Under the pieces are notes generated by a model. It was not told where the DNA came from and made no database searches. It saw nothing but the letters and a program-made list of their open reading frames with translations. Below, one piece after another: positions 34,101-44,580 of a stretch of DNA of 64,000 nt (position 1 is the stretch's first letter; every line of letters begins with the position of its first letter). Origin of the DNA: Procambarus clarkii. Its lineage: Eukaryota > Arthropoda > Malacostraca > Decapoda > Cambaridae. The translations under genes were made by a program, and so were the position numbers. Location: assembly GCF_040958095.1 (NCBI RefSeq), contig NC_091150.1, positions 64,983,368 to 65,047,367 on the forward strand, in the 5' to 3' direction.

Positions 34101-37100
34101 TGGTGGTGGGAGGCCACCCTCATCTTTGTGGTACTGGTGTTGGGAGGCCGCCCTCATCTTTGTGGTGCTGGTGGTGGGAGGCCGCCCTCATCTTTGTGGT
34201 GCTGGTGGGAGGCCACCCTCATCTCTGTGGTGGTGGTGGTGGGAGGCCGCCCTCATCTTTGTGGTGCTGGTGGGAGGGAGGTCACCCTCATCTTTGTGGT
34301 GGTGGTGGTGGGAGGCCGCCCTCATCTTTGTGGTGCTCGTGGGAGGGAGGTCACCCTCATCTTTGTGGTGGTGGTGGTGGGAGGCCGCCCTCATCTTTGT
34401 GGTGCTGGGTGTGGGAGGCCGCCCTCATCTTTGCTGTGGTGGTGGGAGGCCGCCCTCATCTTTGTGGTAGTGGTGGTGGGAGGCCACCCTCATCTTTGAG
34501 GTGCTGGTGGGAGGCCGCTCTCATCTTTGTGGTGGTGGTGGTGGGAGGCTGCCCTCATCTTTGTGGTGGTGGTGGTGGGAGGCCGCCCTCATCTTTGTGG
34601 TGCTGGGTGTGAGGCCGCCCTCATCTTTGTGGTGGTGGTGGTGGGAGGCCGCCCTCATCTTTGTGGTGCTGGGTGTGGGAGGCCGCCCTCATCTTTGTGG
34701 TGGTGGTGGTGGGAGGCCGCCCTCATCTTTGTGGTGCTGTTGGGAGGGAGGCCGCCCTCATCTTTGTGGTGCTGGTGAGAGGGAGGTCACCCTCATCTTT
34801 GTGGTGGTGGTGGTGGGAGGCCGCCCTCATCTTTGTGGTGCTGGTGGGAGGGAGGCCGTCCTCATCTTTGTGGTGCTGGTGGGAGGGAGGCCACCCTTAT
34901 CTTTGTGGTGGTGGTGGGAGGGAGGTCACCCTCATCTTTGTGGTGGTGGTGGTGGGAGGCCGCCCTCATCTTTGTGGTGCTGGGTGTGGGAGGCCGCCCT
35001 CATCTTTGTGGTGGTGGTGGTGGTGGTGGTGGGAGGCCGCCCTCATCTTTGTGGTGCTGGGTGTGGGAGGCCGCCCTCATCTTTGTGGTGGTGGTGGTGG
35101 GAGGCCACCCTCATCTTTGTGGTGGTGGTGGAGGGAGGCCGTCCTCATCTTTGTGGTGCTGGTGGGAGGGAGGCCACCCTCATCTTTGTGGTGGTGGTGG
35201 GAGGGAGGTCACCCTCATCTTTGTGGTGGTGGTGGTGGGAGGCCGCCCTCATCTTTGTGGTGCTGGTGGGAGGGAGGCCACCCTCATCTTTGTGGTGGTG
35301 GTGGTGGGAGGCCGCCCTTATCTTTGTGGTGGTGCTGGTGGGAGGGAGGCCGCCCTCATCTTTGTGGTGGTGGTGGTGGGAGGCCGCCCTCATCTTTGTG
35401 GTGCTGGTGGGAGGGAGGCCGCCCTCATCTTTGTGGTGGTGGTGGTGGGAGGCCGCCCTCATCTTTCTGGTGCTGGTGGGAGGGAGGCCGCCCTTATCTT
35501 TGTGGTGGTGATGGGAGGGAGGTCACCCTCATCTTTGTGGTGGTGGTGGGAGGGAGGTCACCCTCATCTTTGTGGTGGTGGTGGTGGGAGGCCGCCCTCA
35601 TCTTTGTGGTGCTGGTGGGAGGGAGGCCGCCCTCATCTTTGTGGTGCTGGTGGGAGGGAGGTCACCCTCATCTTTGTGGTGCTGGTGGGAGGGAGGTCAC
35701 CCTCATCTTTGTGGTGCTGGTGGGAGGGAGGTCACCCTCATCTTTGTGGTGCTGGTGGGAGGGAGGTCACCCTCATCTTTGTGGTGGTGGTGGTGGGAGG
35801 CCGCCCTCATCTTTGTGGTGCTGGTGGTGGAGGGAGGCCGCCCTCATCTTTGTGGTGCTGGTGGGAGGGAGGCCACCCTCATCTTTGTGGTGGTGGTGGT
35901 GGGAGGCCGCCCTCATCTTTGTGGTGGTGGTGGTGGTGGGAGGCCGCCCTCATCTTTGTGGTGGTGGTGGTGCGAGGCCACCCTCATCTTTGTGGTGCTG
36001 GTGGTGGGAGGCCACCCTCATCTTTGTGGTGGTGGTGGTGGGAGGCCGCCCTCATCTTTGTGGTGCTGGTGGGAGGCCACCCTCATCTTTGTGGTGGTGG
36101 TGGTGGGAGGCCGCCCTCATCTTTGTGGTGCTGGTGGGAGGGAGGTCACCCTCATCTTTGTGGTGGTGGTGGTGGGAGGCCGCCCTCATCTTTGTGGTGC
36201 TGGTGGGAGGGAGGTCACCCTCATCTTTGTGGTGGTGGTGGTGGGAGGCCGCCCTCATCTTTGTGGTGGTGGTGGTGGTGGGAGGCCACCCTCATCTTTG
36301 TGGTGTTGGTGGTGGGAAGCCACCCTCATCTTTGTGGTGGTGGTGGTGGGAGGCCGCCCTCATCTTTGTCGTGCTGGTGGGAGGGAGGTCACCCTCATCT
36401 TTGGTGGTGGTGGTGGTGGGAGGCCACCCTCATCTTTGTGGTGGTGGTGGTGGGAGGCCGCCCTCATCTTTGTGGTGCTGGTGGTGGGAGGCCACCCTCA
36501 TCTTTGTGGTACTGGTGGTGGGAGGCCGCCCTCATCTTTGTGGTGCTGGTGGTGGGAGGCCGCCCTCATCTTTGTGGTGCTGGTGGGAGGCCACCCTCAT
36601 CTTTGTGGTGGTGGTGGTGGGAGGCCGCCCTCATCTTTGTGGTGCTGGTGGGAGGGAGGTCACCCTCATCTTTGTGGTGGTGGTGGTGGGAGGCCGCCCT
36701 CATCTTTGTGGTGCTCGTGGGAGGGAGGTCACCCTCATCTTTGTGGTGGTGGTGGTGGGAGGCCGCCCTCATCTTTGTGGTGGTGGTGGTGGGAGGCCAC
36801 CCTCATCTTTGTGGTGCTGGTGGTGGGAGGCTACCCTCATCTTTGTGGTGGTGGTGGTGGGAGGCCGCCCTCATCTTTGTGGTGCTGGTGGGAGGGAGGT
36901 CACCCTCATCTTTGGTGGTGGTGGTGGTGGTGGGAGGCCACCCTCATCTTTGTGGTGGTGGTGGTGGGAGGCTGCCCTCATCTTTGTGGTGCTGGTGGTG
37001 GGAGGCCACCCTCATCTTTGTGGTACTGGTGGTGGGAGGCCGCCCTCATCTTTGTGGTACTGGTGGTGGGAGGCCGCCCTCATCTTTGTGGTACTGGTGG

Positions 37101-40100
37101 TGGGAGGCCTCCCTCATCTTTGTGGTACTGGTGGTGGGAGGCCGCCCTCATCTTTGTGGTACTGGTGGTGGGAGGCCTCCCTCATCTTTGTGGTACTGGT
37201 GGTGGGAGGCCTCCCTCATCTTTGTGGTACTTGTGGTGGGAGGCCTCCCTCATCTTTGTGGTACTGGTGGTGGGAGGCCGCCCTCATCTTTGTGGTGATG
37301 GTGGTGTGAGGCCGCCCTCATCTTTGTGGTGGTGATGGTGGGAGGCCGCCCTCATCTTTGCTGTGGTGGTGGGAGGCCGCCCTCATCTTTGTGGTAGTGG
37401 TGGTGGGAGGCCACCCTCATCTTTGAGGTGCTGGTGGGAGGCCGCCCTCATCTTTGTGGTGGTAGTGGTGGGAGGCTGCCCTCATCTTTGTGGTGGTGGT
37501 GGTGGGAGGCCGCCCTCATCTTTGTGGTGCTGGGTGTGAGGCCGCCCTCATCTTTGTGGTGGTGGTGGTGGGAGGCCGCCCTCATCTTTGTGGTGCTGGG
37601 TGTGGGAGGCCGCCCTCATCTTTGTGGTGGTGGTGGTGGGAGGCCGCCCTCATCTTTGTGGTGCTGGTGGGAGGGAGGCCGCCCTCATCTTTGTGGTGGT
37701 GGAGGTGGGAGGCCGCCCTCATCTTTGTGGTGCTGGTGGGAGGGAGGCCGCCCTCATCTTTGTGGTGGTGGTGGGAGGGAGGTCACCCTCATCTTTGTGG
37801 TGGTGGGAGGGAGGTCACCCTCATCTTTGTGGTGGTGGAGGTGGGAGGCCGCCCTCATCTTTGTGGTGCTGGTGGGAGGGAGGCCGCCCTCATCTTTGTG
37901 GTGGTGGTGGGAGGGAGGTCACCCTCATCTTTGTGGTGGTGGTGGTGGGAGGCCGCCTTTATCTTTGTGGTGCTGGTGGTGGAGGGAGGCCGCCCTCATC
38001 TTTGTGGTGGTGGTGGTGGGAGGCCGCCCTCATCTTTGTGGTGCTGGTGGGAGGGAGGCCGCCCTCTTCTTTGGTGGTGGTGGTGGAGGGAGGCCACCCT
38101 CATCTTTGTGGTGGTGGTGGTGGGAGGCCGCCCTCATCTTTGTGGTGCTGGTGGTGGGAGGCCACCCTCATCTTTGTGGTACTGGTGGTGGGAGGCCGCC
38201 CTCATCTTTGTGGTGCTGGTGGTGGGAGGCCGCCCTCATCTTTGTGGTGCTGGTGGGAGGTCACCCTCATCTTTGTGGTGGTGGTGGTGGGTGGCCGCCC
38301 TCATCTTTGTGGTGCTGGTGGGAGGGAGGTCACCCTCATCTTTGTGGTGGTGGTGGTGGGAGGCCGCCCTCATCTTTGTGGTGCTGGTGGGAGGGAGGTC
38401 ACCCTCATCTTTGTGGTGGTGGTGGTGGGAGGCCGCCCTCATCTTTGTGGTGGTGGTGGTGGGAGGCCACCCTTATCTTTGTGGTGCTGGTGGTGGGAGG
38501 CTACCCTCATCTTTGTGGTGGTGGTGGTGGGAGGCCGCCCTCATCTTTGTGGTGCTGGTGGGAGGGAGGTCACCCTCATCTTTGGTGGTGGTGGTGGTGG
38601 TGGTGGGAGGCCACCCTCATCTTTGTGGTGGTGGTGGTGGGAGGCCGCCCTCATCTTTGTGGTACTGGTGGTGGGAGGCCTCCCTCATCTTTGTGGTACT
38701 GGTGGTGGGAGGCCGCCCTCATCTTTGTCGTACTGGTGGTGGGAGGCCTCCCTCATCTTTGTGGTACTGGTGGTGGGAGGCCTCCCTCATCTTTGTGGTA
38801 CTGGTGGTGGGAGGCCTCCCTCATCTTTGTGGTACTGGTGGTGGGAGGCCGACCTCATCTTTGTGGTGATGGTGGTGTGAGGCCGCCCTCATCTTTGTGG
38901 TGGTGATGGTGGGAGGCCGCCCTCATCTTTGCTGTGGTGGTGGGAGGCCTCCCTCATCTTTGTGGTACTGGTGGTGGGAGGCCGCCCTCATCTTTGTGGT
39001 GATGGTGGTGTGAGGCCGCCCTCATCTTTGTGGTGGTGATGGTGGGAGGCCGCCCTCATCTTTGCTGTGGTGGTGGGAGGCCGCCCTCATCTTTGTGGTA
39101 GTGGTGGTGGGAGGCCACCCTCATCTTTGAGGTGCTGGTGGGAGGCCGCCCTCATCTTTGTGGTGGTGGTGGTGGAAGGCTGCCCTCATCTTTGTGGTGG
39201 TGGTGGTGGGAGGCCGCCCTCATCTTTGTAGTGCTGGGTGTGAGGCCGCCCTCATCTTTGTGGTGGTGGTGGGAGGCCGCCCTCATCTTTGTGGTGCTGG
39301 GTGTGGGAGGCCGCCCTCATCTTTGTGGTGGTGGTGGTGGGAGGCCGCCCTCATCTTTGTGGTGCTGGTGGGAGGGAGGCCGCCGTCATCTTTGTGGTGC
39401 TGGTGGGAGGGAGATCACCCTCATCTTTGTGGTGGTGGTGGGAGGGAGGTCACCCTCATCTTTGTGGTGGTGGTGGTGGGAGGCCGCCCTCATCTTTGTG
39501 GTGCTGGTGGGAGGGAGGCCGTCCTCATCTTTGTGGTGCTGGTGGGAGGGAGGCCACCCTCATCTTTGTGGTGGTGGTGGTGGGAGGCCGCCCTCATCTT
39601 TGTGGTGGTGGTGGTGGGAGGCCGCCCTCATCTTTGTGGTGCTGGTGGGAGGGAGGCCACCCTCATCTTTGTGGTGGTGGTGGTGGGAGGCCGCCCTTAT
39701 CTTTGTGGTGGTGCTGGTGGGAGGGAGGCCGCCCTCATCTTTGTGGTGGTGGTGGTGGTGGGAGGCCGCCCTAATCTTTGTGGTGCTGGTGGGAGGGAGG
39801 CCGCCCTCATCTTTGTGGTGGTGGTGGTGGGAGGCCGCCCTCATCTTTCTGGTGCTGGTGGGAGGGAGGCCGCCCTCATCTTTGTGGTGGTGATGGGAGG
39901 GAGGTCACCCTCATCTTTGTGGTGGTGGTGGGAGGGAGGTCACCCTCATCTTTGTGGTGGTGGTGGTGGGAGGCCGCCCTCATCTTTGTGGTGCTGGTGG
40001 GAGGAAGGCCGCCCTCATCTTTGTGGTGGTGGTGGGAGGGAGGTCACCCTCATCTTTGTGGTGCTGGTGGGAGGGAGGTCACCCTCATCTTTGTGGTGCT

Positions 40101-41364
40101 GGTGGGAGGGAGGTCACCCTCATCTTTGTGGTGGTGGTGGTGGTGGGAGGCCGCCCTTATCTTTGTGGTGCTGGTGGTGGAGGGAGGCCGCCCTCATCTT
40201 TGTGGTGCTGGTGGGAGGGAGGCCACCCTCATCTTTGTGGTGGTGGTGGTGGTGGGAGGCCGCCCTCATCTTTGTGGTGGTGGTGGTGGGAGGCCGCCCT
40301 CATCTTTGTGGTGGTGGTGGTGGGAGGCCACCCTCATCTTTGTGGTGCTGGTGGTGGGAGGCCACCCTCATCTTTGTGGTGGTGGTGGTGGGAGGCCGCC
40401 CTCATCTTTGTGGTGCTGGTGGGAGGCCACCCTCATCTGTGTGGTGGTGGTGGTGGAAGGCCGCCCTCATCTTTGTGGTGCTGGTGGGAGGGAGGTCACA
40501 CTCATCTTTGTGGTGGTGGTGGTGGGAGGCCGCCCTCATCTTTGTGGTGGTGGTGGTGGGAGGCCACCCTCATCTTTGTAGTGGTGGTGGTGGTAGGCCG
40601 CCCTCATCTTTGTGGTGGTGGTGGTGGGAGGCCACCCTCATCCTTGTGGTGCTGGTGGTGGGAGGCCACCCTCATCTTTGTGGTGGTGGTGGTGGGAGGC
40701 CGCCGTCATCTTTGTGGTGCTGGTGGGAGGCCGCCCTCATCTTTGTGGTGGTGGTGGTGGAAGGCCGCCCTCATCTGTGTGGTGGTGGTGGTGGAAGGCC
40801 GCCCTCATCTTTGTGGTGCTGGTGGGAGGGAGGTCACCCTCATCTTTGTGGTGGTGGTGGTGGGAGGCCGCCCTCATCTTTGTGGTGCTGGTGGGAGGGA
40901 GGTCACCCTCATCTTTGTGGTGGTGGTGGTGGGAGGCCGCCCTCATCTTTGTGGTGGTGGTGGTGGGAGGCCGCCCTCATCTTTGTCGTGCTGGTGGGAG
41001 GGAGGTCACCCTCATCTTTGGTGGTGGTGGTGGTGGGAGGCCACCCTCATCTTTGTGGTGGTGGTGGTAGGAGGCCGCCCTCATCTTTGTGGTGCTGGTG
41101 GTGGGAGGCCACCCTCATCTTTGTGGTTCTGGTGGGAGGCCACACTCATCTTTGTGGTGGTGGTGGTGGGAGGCCGCCCTCATCTTTGTGGTGCTGGTGG
41201 GAGGGAGGTCACCCTCATCTTTGTGGTGGTGGTGGTGGGAGGTCACCCTCATCTTTGTGGTGGTGGTGGTGGGAGGCCGCCCTCATCTTTGTGGTGCTGG
41301 TGGTGGGAGGCCGCCCTCATCTTTGTGGTGCTGGTGGGAGGCCACCCTCATCTTTGTGGTGGTG
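25131..41364. repeat. Higher-order repeat of the 34-bp array
   Basis: A rare variant, CTTTGAGGTGCTGGTGGGAG, marks the start of a recurring multi-unit block at about 25131, 28565, 30392, 32120, 34498, 37425 and 39129. Spacings are about 3434, 1827, 1728, 2378, 2927 and 1704 bp, and the last block runs into the gap. Each block begins with the same order of units, including a short unit (GTGCTGGGTGTGAGGCCGCC) and a GGGCGTGGG or GGGTGTGGG unit. Each ends with GATGG, GCTGTGG and GTAGTGG units. The blocks at 28565 and 30392, and at 32120 and 34498, look nearly identical over most of their length, so the duplications are recent. Confidence 0.9.
32120..36775. repeat. Near-identical 2.38-kb tandem blocks
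   Basis: 32120-34497 and 34498 to about 36775 carry the same unit order with scattered single-base changes and 3-bp gains or losses. They share one-off variants such as GGTGCTCGTGGGAGG and CATCTTTGGTGGTGG. Similarity ends near 36775, where the second copy continues with different units. Confidence 0.88.
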
Positions 41365-41864
41365 NNNNNNNNNNNNNNNNNNNNNNNNNNNNNNNNNNNN
41401 NNNNNNNNNNNNNNNNNNNNNNNNNNNNNNNNNNNNNNNNNNNNNNNNNNNNNNNNNNNNNNNNNNNNNNNNNNNNNNNNNNNNNNNNNNNNNNNNNNNN
41501 NNNNNNNNNNNNNNNNNNNNNNNNNNNNNNNNNNNNNNNNNNNNNNNNNNNNNNNNNNNNNNNNNNNNNNNNNNNNNNNNNNNNNNNNNNNNNNNNNNNN
41601 NNNNNNNNNNNNNNNNNNNNNNNNNNNNNNNNNNNNNNNNNNNNNNNNNNNNNNNNNNNNNNNNNNNNNNNNNNNNNNNNNNNNNNNNNNNNNNNNNNNN
41701 NNNNNNNNNNNNNNNNNNNNNNNNNNNNNNNNNNNNNNNNNNNNNNNNNNNNNNNNNNNNNNNNNNNNNNNNNNNNNNNNNNNNNNNNNNNNNNNNNNNN
41801 NNNNNNNNNNNNNNNNNNNNNNNNNNNNNNNNNNNNNNNNNNNNNNNNNNNNNNNNNNNNNNNN
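41365..41864. other. Assembly gap (500 N)
   Basis: Exactly 500 Ns, a conventional placeholder length. The left edge lies in mid-array and the right edge inside a DIRS-type element, so the end of the minisatellite and the 5' end of the DIRS element are both missing. Confidence 0.99.
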
Positions 41865-42185
41865 CCCGGGGTTTGGGAGGAGCTGACTTGGGGGTCTTGG
41901 GCATCATTGGACCCCGCCTGGGTTTTCAGACTCTCCGGGCGGGGCTTGCTGTAACAAGGAGTGGGGTTTTCCTTTTCCCCCTCTGCGTACGACTTGGATT
42001 TGGGTTCAGCTCCTTCCCGGTTCGGTTCCGTGTCCCTGCGGGTCCTTTGGTCCATCCTTTCAGAGGTTTTCGGCTTCCCACATTTCTCCGGCTGAGGTGC
42101 AGGCAGCGATTGTGGCTTACCTTGAGTCGAGTCGAGGACAAGGGAGGGGGAAGAAGTATCGTGCGGGCTCCGTTAAAATCGTGAC
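41865..42185 (+). mobile_element. DIRS-type retrotransposon, gag-like N-terminal fragment
   Basis: GC-rich sequence similar to 63480-63700 (shared AGGAGTGGGGTTTT, CCCCCTCT and GGTCCATCC...TTTCTCC). It encodes, in one frame, SASHISPAEVQAAIVAYLES followed by a basic K/R/G stretch ending SVKIVT. The same frame logic resumes at 46882 with YLLRDPGYASIKDPSFFSFG, so the two pieces are one element split by the intervening LINE. The 5' end lies in the gap. Confidence 0.75.
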
Positions 42186-42802
42186 ATTAACCAGGATTTC
42201 TTAGGACTACTGCCATGGATTACTGATTACAGACATAACAAAGTGCATAGTGACCCGCTGGAAAATTGAAAACAGTCATTAACAATGGAACTTTGTGTTA
42301 AATAGAGAATAAACGGGAGACCGCGTGTGAGCCAGTGCACGAGGCTTTATGTACAAGCGTGTATGAGGAAAAAAAAATAGTGAACGGTGATTCGTGGAAC
42401 AGTGAAGTGGAACGGGTATCACAAAAACATATAAGTTGGAAGTGAAGGAAAATCGTGCATAGAATATTATAAATATAGAATACTAGAAATATGGAATAGT
42501 GGCAAGAGGCAGCATCAGTGGCTATAAATCGAGTAACTGGAAACTAGTGACATCAACCTGGGACAACAAGAGGTCACCTGTACCGACCGGGGATCAGCTT
42601 CGCTACTCTACGCTAAGTACCTGCCATAAAGTTTGAACAAAATAACATACATAATATTACAAATATACGGCATACAGTACATATAATATTATAAATATTA
42701 TATATATAAATATATACATATAATTTTATATAGAGTTAAAAGGACTGACATCAACAAGTGATCCATACAGTGAACCACAAATACAACACAATACATCAGA
42801 CA

Positions 42803-43600
42803 ATGGAGAGGTGTGGCGAGTGTTCGGGAGTACTGCGAAGACGTAATGTAGGCGTAACGTGCTGCATCTGTAACATAAGATTTCACCTGGGCTGTACAGA
42901 ATTATCTCCAGGATGCACAAAAAGGCAAGGAATTTACTGGGTTTGCAAAGATGACAGATTAATGTTAGAGAACATAACTAAACTGATGAAAAACATTCCC
43001 GAGTCACAGAGATTATCATTCACAGACAGGCTACCAGTGATATATGCGGACTGGGAAAAGTCAACATTGGAAAACGATCAAAACTCAGGAACAGATAGTT
43101 TAGAGAACCGCAGCAGTAGTGTGGAGGAAGAGGGTATTGTGGTACAAAATAACAGCAATATTGCAGAACCAGGTAATATAAACGATGAGAGCAACAGTGA
43201 GACAGAGTGCATAAATGAAGGAATTGCGGACGAAAAACGGAGATGGCTCCAATAACGAAGTAGACAAGACAAACACAGATATAAGTACTTTGAAAAACGC
43301 AAAACCGGAACACATTTGCAAATTCTACACTAAAGGAATATGCAAATGTGGAAAATTAGGAGCAAAATGCCATTTTCTGCATCCTCGAAAATGCAGGAAC
43401 ATGTTGGCGAGGGGTACATGCCGTTTTGGAACAGGGTGTAGATACTTCCACCCTAAATTATGTCAATTTTCAATTAGGGACAAGAAATGCTACAATCTTC
43501 AGTGTCCGGAATTCCATGTGAGAGGTACACAGTGTTATAGACGGGAAGATCAATATGACACTATTGGAAACATTTTAGAGGAAGGCAGAAACAGAGTAGT
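42803..43600 (+). pseudogene. LINE ORF1 region: PHD-like zinc finger followed by three CCCH fingers
   Basis: From ATG 42803 (MERCGECSGVLRRRN) a Cys/His-rich domain, C-X2-C...C-X2-C-X4-H-X2-C...W-V-C-K, has PHD/RING-like zinc spacing over about 50 residues. A charged linker follows to 43253. After a frame change near 43215-43255, three C-X7-8-C-X5-6-C-X3-H-type fingers follow (CKFYTKGICKCGKLGAKCHFLH; CRNMLARGTCRFGTGCRYFH in part; CQFSIRDKKCYNLQCPEFH in part). CCCH fingers usually bind RNA, so this region probably binds element RNA, with the PHD-like finger as an added contact. The function is inference. The frame change splits what was probably one protein. Confidence 0.75.
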
Positions 43601-43829
43601 AAATATAAGAGAGAGGAACAGTCAGATGGAACCACTACAGGATTACAAAGGGGAAGGGAGATACCCACAAGACTGGAATACAAATTATCAACACGCACAA
43701 AGGTACTACACCACACACCACCCGTCCTACTACCAAAACTGGACGAAATCACTTCCAAAACAACACACCCTGGAGGAAAACACAGTGGCCTCCTTACCAG
43801 AGCCTCAGATATTAACACTAAGTAAGGCT

Positions 43830-44580
43830 TCCAGCACTTCCACTAACACGATAACATCATTTATATTTGCCAACATCCAGGGTATAAAAACACGCAAATC
43901 CAACAAAGTCCACTTTATAGATGGTCTCCTTCATGAGGCAAATGCAGTGTTTGCAGCCCTAACGAAACCCACACAAAGGACTACCATGATGGTGAAATAT
44001 GGATCTCAGAGTACAATCTTTTCAGATGTGATAGGAAACACCGGCTTCAGGGTGGGGTCAGCCTCTACATCAAAGACACACTCATCTGTACTGAGCTGCT
44101 AAACACCTTAAATGATATGGTGGAAGTGCTGATAATCAAAATAGAGATCCTAAATGTAGTTATTGTCCTTGTATATAAGTCACCGGAGGCAAACCCTCGG
44201 CAGTTTAAAGACCAACTAATGTAAATAGAACACTGCTTGGAAAGCCTCACAAATCCAGCTCCGAACATCATCCTGCTTGGGGACTTCAACCTACGGCACC
44301 TGAAATGGAAGCACCTGGCTAATACAGTAATATCAGAAAGAATACCAGGAAGTAGCTTAAATGAACAGGCACATGCAAATGACCTGCTACGGATGTGCGA
44401 CAGGTTTGCCTTAAACCAGCAAATAGTAGAACCAACTAGGAAGGAGAACACGCTGGACCTCATTTTCACTAATAATGATGAATTGATCAGGAACATAATG
44501 ATTACAAATACCTGTTACTCAGATCACAACTTAATTGGAGTTATGACAAGCATGGGGAGTAGACCTTCAAAACCAGTCCC
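43830..44580 (+). pseudogene. LINE apurinic/apyrimidinic-type endonuclease (broken)
   Basis: Segments in order and in more than one frame: FIFANIQGIKTRKSNKVHFI (about 43855), GGVSLYIKD (about 44050, shifted frame), ILLGDFNLRHLKW (about 44268) and TCYSDHNLIG (about 44510). The GDFN and SDH motifs are the active-site signatures of EEP-fold LINE endonucleases that nick target DNA. A frameshift before 44050 and a TAA at 44222 interrupt it. Confidence 0.82.

Larger units (their letters stand above)
22890..41364. repeat. 34-bp minisatellite array (family 2), main block (18.5 kb, truncated by gap)
   Basis: Over 500 tandem units of the GGGAGGCCGCCCTCATCTTT-type repeat, in 31-, 34-, 35- and 37-bp forms. 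The 35-bp form carries GGGAGGGAGGTCACCCTC and dominates from about 25370 onward. The start (22890-23530) shares rare variants with 16000-16500 on the far side of the minus-strand element, as expected if that element inserted into a pre-existing or duplicating array. The block ends in assembly Ns, so its true length is unknown. All long open frames (up to about 880 residues without Ns) are the unit read through in three frames. They encode W/G/R/P-rich 34-residue repeats with no known domain. Confidence 0.97.

Noticed and set aside
34661..37309. 882-residue open frame of W/G/R/P-rich repeats
   Set aside because: Stop-free by virtue of the 34-bp unit; two other plus frames are open over the same region and the unit changes show no frame preference.
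39158..42184. 1008-residue open frame
   Set aside because: It runs across 500 Ns and joins minisatellite translation to an unrelated DIRS fragment.
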